NCBI GenBank assembly: GCA_945492935.1
Contig: CALYVE010000006.1
Span: 1 to 18,033 of the forward strand
Reading direction: 5' to 3'
DNA length: 18,033 bases
Source: an uncultured Lachnospiraceae bacterium
GTDB taxonomy: Bacteria; Bacillota; Clostridia; Lachnospirales; Lachnospiraceae
The translations under genes were made by a program, and so were the position numbers. Below the pieces are notes generated by a model. The model worked only from the letters and a program-made list of their open reading frames with translations, made no database searches and was not told where the DNA came from. Below, one piece after another: positions 1-7,123 of the stretch (positions within the stretch are counted from its first letter, which is position 1; each line of letters begins with the position of its first letter).

Positions 1-30
1 ATGAAAACCATACCATATGACGAATACAAT

Positions 31-58
31 AAAAATACCGGTGTGACCCGGTATTTTT
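31..58 (-). terminator. Rho-independent terminator of the ABC transporter operon
   Basis: An 11-bp perfect stem (31-41 with 48-58) closes a 6-nt loop and contains a CCGG core. On the minus strand it is followed by a short T-run. It lies 16 bases after the permease stop codon, so it most likely ends the ATPase-permease transcript. A/T tracts on both sides mean it could also work in the other direction. Confidence 0.75.
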
Positions 59-74
59 TACGTGAGATCTTTTT

Positions 75-2450
75 TTATGCCTCCGTAATCATCTTGTATG
101 GAGCAATCTTACGAATTTTAACGGAAGCAAGCAGGGCAATTATTTCTGACCATACAACAATTCCGACGATGCACAATAATACGATGACAACCGGAATTTC
201 AAATACAAGTTTTTCAATGCTGAACATAGAGAAGCAGAGAACAAATAACTTGTTAATCAAAAGCTTCGTCACAACACCGCCTATTATACCGCCAATCAGC
301 ATAACCGTAAGGAAGCTTAAAACAATCTGAAGAATCAACTGTCCTGTCGTATATCCAAGTGCCTTGTAAATGCCTAATTGTTTCTTTTCACGTATAATGT
401 GAGACTTGATTAATAACAACAGAATCATTGCTATTACGAAGGCCGACACAGCAACAAGCAAAATACAAAATATCTTAAGTGCCAACGACATTGACAGCAC
501 CGCTGTATCAACCAGTTTTCTGTAATTTGAGACACTGAAATCGTCTCCGAACAACGTTTTATACTCCTCCAGCACCTCTTCAATATCCGCATCTTCCTTC
601 AAGTACACATACAAACCGCTGCCATTATTGTCTGAAATAAGACGCTTGTTTCCCTCCATCGTCAGCACGCAGGTTTTTCCAAGATTTGTTGTTCCCTGAT
701 TTTTTCCGACAATAATATATTCCCCTTCTGTTTCCCCAAGCTTTAATGTGATAACATCTCCAATATCAAGATCAAACTTGTTGCACATAAGTGTCGAAAG
801 AACAACCTCATTATCGTATATCGGCATTCTTCCCTTTGCAAGGATATCGATCCTCATTTCATCCGGATGATCGTAGGCATCTACGTGAATCTGCTCTTCC
901 TCGCCATTGACAGAGAGAATAACACTGTAGCTTGTCAATGTTAATACATTTTCAACCTCGTTACGCTGCTTTATTTTTTCTGACATTTTCTCATATTGAT
1001 TGTATTCATTATCCTTAGGTACCAGCATGATATCTGTATATTCAACACCTACAATCGGAAGCATCGTACTCATATTGCTGAAGTTCTTAAAGATTGCAAA
1101 TGCCATACAGGTAACAAACGTCAAAATGACAACAACAATTGTAATAAAAATATTTTTCTTTAAGTTGAACAATGTACTCTTCACGCCGAGTGATGTATTA
1201 AGCGGTAATGGACTTTTTTCCAATCTTAAGCTGTTTTTCTTAAAATTATGACTGTAAATTCCATTGCGAAGCGCATCAAGCGGACTGATTTTTTTGTATT
1301 TTCTTGCACTTACTCTTGCAATCAACAGGATAAATGCCAAAATTGCAGCAACCGTAAGAATTGCGCTAACAAGACTAAATCCGACATTCCATAATAGTCC
1401 CATCGCAGAAGCAATGATATTTCCAAGTGCCTTCGAGCAGGCGTTTGCTATCACAAGTCCGAGCGCTGTTCCGACAATACCAAGAATGGAAAATTCAAGG
1501 ACAACCGCACAAATCATCTGCTTACTCGTATAGCCACATGCTTCCATGATACCTATGTTTTTAATATTTTCTTCAATGGAATTACCGATATTGAATCGGA
1601 TAATGATAAGTACAACCAGAATCAAAAGTACCGCAAACACGGTAAGCATCGCCATAAAAATCATAACAAGAGTTCCGGTTCCGCTTTTCATCATGTCATA
1701 ATTTAACGATATATGATAATTTGTTCCGACCGCATCCTTTTCAACCATAAGCTGTTGAATTTCATTCTCAATAACCTTATCGAATTGCTCTGTATCATAT
1801 CCATCCAAACGGGCTCTTACACCGCGGTATAATTTCAATACAGGACGTAATCTCTCATATATCGCATCAGATATAACGATTTTTGTTGTAGTCATCGTCA
1901 TCGGATTTGAGAACATAACATCCTCTACAAATCCATAGACTGTACAATAAATCTTGACACCTTCTGTCTCAATGACAAACGTGTCGCCCGCTTCATAACC
2001 ATTTGCCACATGCATGTAGTATGGAAGAACAACCGAATTTTCTGTCCACTCACCTTTTGCATCAATCATATTATGCTTTGAAATATTGCGTCCTTCCTCC
2101 TTTTTTTCAAAGATAAAAGGAGACTCATTTCCGTCTTTTTGGTCAATTTCGTCCTTTCCGTAGTATGCGTTGTCCGCATAAAGAAATTCACCTTGACAGC
2201 TCTCAATAACATGTTCATTTTCACAAACCAGATCGATAATTTCCTGATAATATACACTCTCTGAAAAGTAGAAGAAATCTGCTCCATTGTTTTTCTCGTT
2301 ACAGGCATCGATTACTTTGTTGCAATTTCCGATTACAGAAATGCCTACATATAAAAACATCGTTGCAATTGCAATTAAGAGTATCATAATAACTGCATTT
2401 GTCTTTTTCTTTTTTATATTATCCTTTGCGATTAAAAATAATGCTTTCAT
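75..2450 (-). CDS. FtsX/MacB-type ABC transporter permease
   Basis: This is the membrane subunit of an ABC exporter, partnered with the ATPase gene just upstream. About 791 residues appear as two similar halves. Each half has one N-terminal membrane helix (near residues 20-40 and 434-455), a large extracytoplasmic domain, then three helices of an FtsX-like core (near 260-380 and 660-780). That gives about eight helices and two outside domains, unlike the ten-helix, single-loop layout of BceB bacitracin-type permeases. The chosen ATG at 2450 lies 2 bases after the ATPase stop, with GGGATGG as a weak ribosome site. An in-frame ATG at 2459 would overlap the ATPase by 7 bases and is the alternative. 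The family includes MacB, LolC/E and antimicrobial-peptide exporters. The substrate is unknown; peptide or lipid-associated export is an inference. Confidence 0.88.
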   Translation of the reverse strand: MKALFLIAKDNIKKKKTNAVIMILLIAIATMFLYVGISVIGNCNKVIDACNEKNNGADFFYFSESVYYQEIIDLVCENEHVIESCQGEFLYADNAYYGKDEIDQKDGNESPFIFEKKEEGRNISKHNMIDAKGEWTENSVVLPYYMHVANGYEAGDTFVIETEGVKIYCTVYGFVEDVMFSNPMTMTTTKIVISDAIYERLRPVLKLYRGVRARLDGYDTEQFDKVIENEIQQLMVEKDAVGTNYHISLNYDMMKSGTGTLVMIFMAMLTVFAVLLILVVLIIIRFNIGNSIEENIKNIGIMEACGYTSKQMICAVVLEFSILGIVGTALGLVIANACSKALGNIIASAMGLLWNVGFSLVSAILTVAAILAFILLIARVSARKYKKISPLDALRNGIYSHNFKKNSLRLEKSPLPLNTSLGVKSTLFNLKKNIFITIVVVILTFVTCMAFAIFKNFSNMSTMLPIVGVEYTDIMLVPKDNEYNQYEKMSEKIKQRNEVENVLTLTSYSVILSVNGEEEQIHVDAYDHPDEMRIDILAKGRMPIYDNEVVLSTLMCNKFDLDIGDVITLKLGETEGEYIIVGKNQGTTNLGKTCVLTMEGNKRLISDNNGSGLYVYLKEDADIEEVLEEYKTLFGDDFSVSNYRKLVDTAVLSMSLALKIFCILLVAVSAFVIAMILLLLIKSHIIREKKQLGIYKALGYTTGQLILQIVLSFLTVMLIGGIIGGVVTKLLINKLFVLCFSMFSIEKLVFEIPVVIVLLCIVGIVVWSEIIALLASVKIRKIAPYKMITEA

Positions 2451-2452
2451 AA

Positions 2453-3208
2453 TTACCATCCCATCTTTGTTAAGAATTCTCTCACCTGCTCGTGACGTCT
2501 TTCATCGTGCGGTGTATATTTTCCAAGCACAATCTGATCCATAATGACGCCATCACTTAAATAGAATAACTTGTTTGCACGTCGTGCTGCACGCATATCA
2601 TGTGTTACCATTACAATTGTCTGTCCGCCGTTATTTAGCTCCGTAAAAATATCAAGAACGTTAATTGTATTACTTGAATTAAGAGCACCGGTCGGCTCAT
2701 CCGCAAAAAGGATTTCCGGCTTGTTAATAATACTTCGGACAAGTGCAACTCGCTGTGCCTCACCTCCGGATAACTGTGTCGGATATTTTCCCCTTACATT
2801 CTCATTCAGTCCTGCCTTCTTCATCATCTCCAGCGCATAGCTTACAGTCTCTTTTTTGTTTTTACTTACGAGAAGTCCGCTTACTAAAATGTTGTCCATA
2901 ACACTCATTGTGTCGTTCAGGTAATTTTGCTGAAATACGAATCCGCATTTTTTTCGACGGATTAATGCAAGCTTGTCATTGCTGTACTTTGAAATTTCCT
3001 CCCCATCGATTTTTATACTTCCAAGCGATGGTCGATCCATTCCGGAAAGTGCATATAACAATGTACTCTTACCGGAACCGGAATTTCCCATGATGACTAC
3101 AAAATCACCTTTTTCAATTTTTAGATTCAAATTTTTCAGAACATGCTGCTGAACACTTTCATTGGAAAAGCTCTTGCACAAATCGGTTGCTTCTAATACA
3201 TAACTCAT
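2453..3208 (-). CDS. ABC transporter ATP-binding protein, MacB/LolD-like
   Basis: This is the cytoplasmic ATPase that powers the adjacent FtsX-type permease. The 251 residues show a complete nucleotide-binding domain: Walker A GNSGSGKST at 41-49, Q-loop Gln93, signature LSGGE at 146-150, Walker B ILFADE at 166-171 and switch His203. The start is ATG 3208 because AGAAGGAAG sits 5-13 bases upstream. The frame stays open to 3277, but that extension lies upstream of the likely promoter (3236-3264) and lacks a ribosome site. The gene is co-transcribed with the permease (2-base gap or 7-base overlap) and divergent from the response regulator. The C-terminal tail after residue 220 is short and basic, with no accessory domain. 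ATP hydrolysis looks intact, and assignment to the MacB/LolD/BceA group is firm at superfamily level only. Confidence 0.93.
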   Translation of the reverse strand: MSYVLEATDLCKSFSNESVQQHVLKNLNLKIEKGDFVVIMGNSGSGKSTLLYALSGMDRPSLGSIKIDGEEISKYSNDKLALIRRKKCGFVFQQNYLNDTMSVMDNILVSGLLVSKNKKETVSYALEMMKKAGLNENVRGKYPTQLSGGEAQRVALVRSIINKPEILFADEPTGALNSSNTINVLDIFTELNNGGQTIVMVTHDMRAARRANKLFYLSDGVIMDQIVLGKYTPHDERRHEQVREFLTKMGW

Positions 3209-3235
3209 TTTTCTTCCTTCTTTCTTTTCGATTGT

Positions 3236-3264
3236 TCTATAAAAATCAGAGAATGCTTCTGCAA
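3236..3264 (-). promoter_or_regulatory. Likely promoter of the ABC transporter operon
   Basis: On the minus strand TTGCAG (3259-3264) and TATAGA (3236-3241) are separated by exactly 17 bases. Transcription would start near 3228, about 20 bases before the ATPase ATG, leaving room for the AGAAGGAAG ribosome site. The match to the sigma-A consensus is moderate, which fits an inducible promoter. Confidence 0.5.
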
Positions 3265-3354
3265 AACTTATGTTCATTGTCTGCTCTTTCTTCTCATCTT
3301 CTGTCTTTATTATGACAAGGATTGCTTACAATGTCCTGACACATCTCTTCTCTA

Positions 3355-3373
3355 TTTCTTAACTGTTTCTTAA
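3355..3373 (+). promoter_or_regulatory. Candidate response-regulator operator: 11-bp-period direct repeat
   Basis: TTTCTTAA occurs at 3355-3362 and again at 3366-3373, a repeat period of exactly 11 bp. OmpR/PhoB-family regulators typically bind head-to-tail as dimers to direct repeats with about 11-bp periodicity. The repeat lies between the divergent ABC and two-component genes, about 38 bases upstream of the regulator's -10. It could serve autoregulation, control of the transporter, or both. Function is inferred from spacing and position. Confidence 0.45.
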
Positions 3374-3407
3374 TTATGAAAAATAAATGCCAAAAAAGAC
3401 TTCTCTA

Positions 3408-3416
3408 TGGTAAAAT
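3408..3416 (+). promoter_or_regulatory. Extended -10 promoter element of the two-component operon
   Basis: TGGTAAAAT forms an extended -10 (TG-N-TAAAAT) 27 bases upstream of the response-regulator ATG. The -35 position, about 17 bases upstream, matches consensus poorly. Dependence on an activator, perhaps through the direct repeat at 3355-3373, would fit. Confidence 0.5.
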
Positions 3417-3443
3417 AAATTAAGCTGTACAGGGAGGTGCACT

Positions 3444-4139
3444 ATGCATTACAATTGTTTAATTGTCGACGATGAAAAAGAGCTTGCCGACGCTACCTGT
3501 GAATATTTTGAAATGTTTGATGTGAAATGTCATACGGTTTATTCTGCCGGGGATTGTCTTGACTTTCTGGATACAAACAGTGTAGATGTCCTTCTTTTAG
3601 ATATTAACCTCGGCGACGGAAGCGGTTTTAATGTATGCAAAACAATCCGTGAAACCTCCGATATTCCTATCATTTTCATAAGTGCACGCCAGAGCGACGA
3701 CGACATTTTGATTGCACTGAATATCGGCGGCGACGACTACGTAAAAAAGCCTTATTCCTTAAGTGTTCTTCTCGCTAAGGTTAAGGTTACTTTAAAGCGT
3801 GTCGAAAATATCCGTCTTTCTCTGGAATCTAAAGAATCTGACGAAACAGCACCTGACGATGCGATTTCTGTGGACGGTGCAACCATGAAAATCAATGTTT
3901 GCGGCAAAAGCATTGCTCTGAAAGCAAAGGAATTTAAGCTTTTCAACTATTTGTATAATAAGAAAAACACAATTGTCACAAAGGACGAGCTTCTCATAAA
4001 TGTTTGGGGGGATACGTTTTTCAGTGACGGAACACTGAATGTTCACATCCGAAGGCTTCGTGAAAAAATCGAGGAGGATCCAAATAATCCTAAATACATT
4101 AAGACAATTTGGGGTACAGGATACATATTAGAATTATGA
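3444..4139 (+). CDS. OmpR/PhoB-family response regulator
   Basis: This is a DNA-binding transcriptional regulator, phosphorylated by the histidine kinase encoded directly downstream. The receiver domain spans about residues 1-120, with the acidic pair Asp9/Asp10, phospho-acceptor Asp53, switch Ser80 and Lys102 in a KKP motif. A winged-helix effector domain (Trans_reg_C type) fills about 140-229, with the typical RRLREKIE recognition-helix segment. The length of 231 residues is normal for the family. The ATG is preceded by GGGAGGTG at ideal spacing. The stop overlaps the kinase start (ATGA), so the two are translationally coupled. Divergence from the ABC operon suggests that the operon is its main target, as in many clostridial exporter/two-component modules. 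The signal is unknown. Confidence 0.95.
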   Translation: MHYNCLIVDDEKELADATCEYFEMFDVKCHTVYSAGDCLDFLDTNSVDVLLLDINLGDGSGFNVCKTIRETSDIPIIFISARQSDDDILIALNIGGDDYVKKPYSLSVLLAKVKVTLKRVENIRLSLESKESDETAPDDAISVDGATMKINVCGKSIALKAKEFKLFNYLYNKKNTIVTKDELLINVWGDTFFSDGTLNVHIRRLREKIEEDPNNPKYIKTIWGTGYILEL

Positions 4140-5458
4140 AACTAAAAACAATTACGATTCTTTATATTCTTTCCATCGCAATCTTCGTAGGCGTTTTATA
4201 TACGGATTTAAATCGCTTCGAAAAAGCAAATGTTGACACAGTAGAAATAAACGAGAATTGCCGGAAGATTATGCAGAAGCTTGACGACGAAATGATTTCC
4301 CAGTCGACTGACGGCACAATTGATGCTTCCGTAATCAAAGCACTCGAAGAAGAATTCTCCTGCAAAATCCTGCTAAAATCAGACGATAATTACGGCGCGG
4401 AATTGAATACAGCAATAAAAAACGGAAAAACAATCATCGATTACGAAACAGACGGTGTGATTGTCGGCAAATTCATCTTCGATAGCTCGAACGATATTGT
4501 AGCTGCCAAAATTTCTACCCAGAAGAAAAAGCTGCTTCTTTTCACTGTCGTTCTTGTAATTATTACACTTAGTCTGTTTGTAATGCTTTATTTTTCCTAT
4601 GTCCGGCCATTTAAGACACTTCAGAAATTTTCTTCCAATATTGCAAAGGGTAATCTCGATTTTCCGCTTCCGATGATGAAAAATAACTACTTCGGAATTT
4701 TTACAGAAAGCTTCGACATCATGCGCGAAGAATTAAGGACTGCGCGCGAAAATGAACAGCGTGCAAACCAAAGCAAGAAAGAGCTTGTTGCGGAACTTTC
4801 CCATGATATGAAAACACCGATTTCCACGATTAAGGCAACCTGCGAAGTCACAAATTGCAAAATTGATAAATATATGGCCGAACACCAAAATATTCTTACC
4901 TTAAAGGATAAAGAGACCTATTCGGAAATTCGTTCAAAGATAGAAATAATTGATCAAAAATCCGATATGATTGACCAGTTAATCAGCAATATGTTCCACG
5001 CTTCCCTTGAAGAGTTAAACAATCTTCAGGTTGAACCTGTAGAAGCCGAATCAACTATGATTCTTGCAGCATTTGAAGATTTAAACTACTACGGCAAGAT
5101 TAAAATTAAGAATAACATTCCGGAATGTCTTGTCTATATGGATTTGCTCCGCTTCAATCAGGTAATTGACAACATCATCAATAATTCTTACAAATACGCA
5201 GACACCGATATTGATGTTACATTTGCACTTGAGGAAAACCGGCTCATGATTGAAATATCCGACCACGGTCCCGGTGTACCCGACAAGGAGCTTCCGCTTC
5301 TTACAGAAAAATTCTACCGTGGCACCAACAAATCCGGAAAATCCGGTTCCGGTCTCGGTTTGTTTCTCGCTTCCTTCTTCATGGAAAACATGAAGGGCGG
5401 ATTAGAATGCTTCAACAACAACGGATTTGTAGTTCGACTATTTTTGAAAAAGATATAA
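4136..5458 (+). CDS. Membrane sensor histidine kinase
   Basis: This is a 440-residue sensor kinase paired with the preceding response regulator. A membrane helix near residues 5-23 is followed by a roughly 105-residue extracytoplasmic sensor and a second helix near 132-153. A HAMP-like linker reaches about 210. The HisKA domain has AELSHDMKTPIS with phospho-acceptor His223. The HATPase domain shows an N-box (DNIINNSYKYA, near 345-355), G1 DHGPGVP (377-383) and G2 GSGLGL (404-409), so catalysis appears intact. The folded outside sensor distinguishes it from BceS-type intramembrane sensors, which have almost no outside loop and sense through their transporter; this kinase may detect its signal directly. 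The start ATG 4136 overlaps the regulator stop. An upstream in-frame TTG at 4109 is less likely. A strong hairpin begins at its stop codon. Confidence 0.94.
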   Translation: MKLKTITILYILSIAIFVGVLYTDLNRFEKANVDTVEINENCRKIMQKLDDEMISQSTDGTIDASVIKALEEEFSCKILLKSDDNYGAELNTAIKNGKTIIDYETDGVIVGKFIFDSSNDIVAAKISTQKKKLLLFTVVLVIITLSLFVMLYFSYVRPFKTLQKFSSNIAKGNLDFPLPMMKNNYFGIFTESFDIMREELRTARENEQRANQSKKELVAELSHDMKTPISTIKATCEVTNCKIDKYMAEHQNILTLKDKETYSEIRSKIEIIDQKSDMIDQLISNMFHASLEELNNLQVEPVEAESTMILAAFEDLNYYGKIKIKNNIPECLVYMDLLRFNQVIDNIINNSYKYADTDIDVTFALEENRLMIEISDHGPGVPDKELPLLTEKFYRGTNKSGKSGSGLGLFLASFFMENMKGGLECFNNNGFVVRLFLKKI

Positions 5459-5501
5459 AAAACGGAAAGAATTGCTTCCTTAGCAATTCTTTCCGTTTTT
5501 T
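5457..5501. terminator. Bidirectional 20-bp hairpin terminator between kinase and murE
   Basis: A perfect 20-bp stem (5457-5476 with 5482-5501) has a 5-nt loop, an A-run on one side and a T-run on the other. It ends the kinase transcript on the plus strand and the murE-like transcript on the minus strand. The stop codons of both convergent genes lie within its outer ends, an unusually compact arrangement. Confidence 0.93.
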
Positions 5502-7032
5502 ATACCTCTGTACAGGCAACCTCGCATGCATTCTCGCGTTCTGCCATATACATCTTTACATATTCCATATCGGTTTTTGTTGTCACAACACGGTCTGCAT
5601 AATGAATTTTTGTTCCGCTGCCATGACCTGTAATAAGAAGTACGGTTTTCCCTTCCGCCTCTTTTATTGCTCTCTTGATTGCCTGTCCGCGATCTTCGAT
5701 TGCTTCGTACGGACATCCTGCTTTCTTAAGATGAACACCAATTTCGTTGCAAATTTTCTCAAATGGCTCTGCGCCCGGGTCAATGGCCGTAAGATACGCC
5801 TTCTTCGCATTTTTTCCTACGAATTTTCCAAGCTCTTCTCTGCGGTTCAGCGCCTTTCCGCCCACACAGCCAAACACGGACACAAGTGCATAATCCGGAA
5901 ATTCCTCGCGCATGGAAGCATAAAGCTTTTCGAAGCTCAACTTATTATGCGCATAATCGACGACTGCAATCAGCTCTTTATCACGGCTTGCATAAAGCTC
6001 CATACGTCCCTTCGAACGGGCACGGTAAAGTCCGGAATGAACATATTGTAACGGAATATTTAAAATCATCGCAGTTGCAATTACAGCAAGCGCATTTTCT
6101 ACATTGAACAGTCCCGGCATTGTGAGGCGGAACTCCTCATCGAAGGACTCTGTCTTAACCATAAATACCGTCTCATCGCCGTCTTTGTGTATATTATATC
6201 CATATACGTCAGCGGATGCATCCTTCATACTAAATGTCACAACCTTTTTGCACACCTTCGCGCTGTCCAAAATACGGTCAATATAATCTGCATCCTTGTT
6301 GATAACTGCATTTTTACTCTGCGCAAACATCAAAAGCTTTGAAGAAAAATAATCCTCAAAATCAGGATGCTCAACAGGACTGATGTGATCCTCTGAAATA
6401 TTTAAAAACACACCAACATCAAATGTAACTGCGTCCGTACGGTTGTACTTAAGTGCCTGTGCCGATACCTCCATCTGAAAATGTGTAATCCCGCTGTCAA
6501 CCGCATTCCGGAAATGCTTTTGCAGCTCAACAGCCTCAGGCGTAGTAAGTCTCGACTCCTCGCAAATCACGCCGTCATATGTGTCAATCGAAGAAAGAAT
6601 ACCACTTTCCCTGCCACCAATCGCTTCCATGTAATCATCAAAAACAGCCTTCATATAATAAGCAGATGTCGACTTTCCCTTCGTTCCGCCGATTCCGACA
6701 AGCGTAAGTGCCTTTGCCGGCTCATTATTAAAAAGAATGGCTAGCTGTGGCATTGCGGTACGGATATTTCGAACAAGAATGTATGGTACATCCTCCTCTG
6801 TATCGTATTTTTTTTCGCTTACATAGCAGATTGCGCCTCTGCGAATCGCCTCATCGAGATATTCTTTTTTAAATGCCGCACCCTTGCATATAAACAATGT
6901 GCCCGGAACGACCTCCTTCGAGCCATACGTAAGAAACGATACCTCCTGCGAACCAATTTCTCCATAAGTATCTGCAAGCATACCGTTTTGCATTAATATA
7001 TTTTTGTAATCTTGTAATGTATACTTTTGCAT
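5500..7032 (-). CDS. murE: MurE-like Mur ligase (UDP-MurNAc-tripeptide synthetase family)
   Basis: This ATP-dependent Mur ligase family enzyme is predicted to add the third amino acid to UDP-MurNAc-L-Ala-D-Glu in the cytoplasm. Its 510 residues follow the three-domain MurE plan. The N-terminal UMP-binding domain spans about 1-105, and the P-loop is GTKGKST at 116-122. LTTPEA and MEVSAQAL mark the substrate cleft, followed by NISEDH (211-216). Lys232 sits in the place of the carbamylated lysine. DYAHN lies at 359-363, and the C-terminal ligase domain follows. The usual DNPR box for meso-diaminopimelate reads IDPG near 417-420, and the GKGHE-like motif reads GHGSGT (469-474). The GTKGK and DYAHN forms recall L-lysine-type streptococcal MurE, from memory. 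The third amino acid is therefore uncertain, and a second MurE-like paralogue elsewhere is possible. AGGAGA lies 6 bases before the ATG; the gene has its own promoter. Confidence 0.82.
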   Translation of the reverse strand: MQKYTLQDYKNILMQNGMLADTYGEIGSQEVSFLTYGSKEVVPGTLFICKGAAFKKEYLDEAIRRGAICYVSEKKYDTEEDVPYILVRNIRTAMPQLAILFNNEPAKALTLVGIGGTKGKSTSAYYMKAVFDDYMEAIGGRESGILSSIDTYDGVICEESRLTTPEAVELQKHFRNAVDSGITHFQMEVSAQALKYNRTDAVTFDVGVFLNISEDHISPVEHPDFEDYFSSKLLMFAQSKNAVINKDADYIDRILDSAKVCKKVVTFSMKDASADVYGYNIHKDGDETVFMVKTESFDEEFRLTMPGLFNVENALAVIATAMILNIPLQYVHSGLYRARSKGRMELYASRDKELIAVVDYAHNKLSFEKLYASMREEFPDYALVSVFGCVGGKALNRREELGKFVGKNAKKAYLTAIDPGAEPFEKICNEIGVHLKKAGCPYEAIEDRGQAIKRAIKEAEGKTVLLITGHGSGTKIHYADRVVTTKTDMEYVKMYMAERENACEVACTEV

Positions 7033-7088
7033 ATTCTGTCTCCTAAAGTTTATAACGTTTCATCATCGAACGTCATAAAACCATACAT

Positions 7089-7117
7089 ATTATAACGATG
7101 GATGCTTTTTTCGTCAA
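7089..7117 (-). promoter_or_regulatory. Strong sigma-A promoter of the murE-like gene
   Basis: On the minus strand TTGACG (7112-7117) and a perfect TATAAT (7089-7094) are separated by exactly 17 bases. The start point falls near 7082, giving a leader of about 50 nt. It begins only 7 bases after the GH3 stop codon, and there is no hairpin terminator between the two genes. Confidence 0.85.
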
Positions 7118-7123
7118 TAAAGC

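Noticed and set aside
3209..3277. Longer N-terminus for the ABC ATPase (extra 23 residues)
   Set aside because: The ATG at 3277 has no ribosome site and lies upstream of the likely promoter. ATG 3208 has AGAAGGAAG at good spacing, and the family's fold begins there.
5407..6051. 214-residue plus-strand reading frame opposite murE
   Set aside because: Its composition is unlike a real protein (clusters of Cys/Phe/Leu), it crosses the terminator hairpin, and it is the shadow of a clearly conserved Mur ligase.
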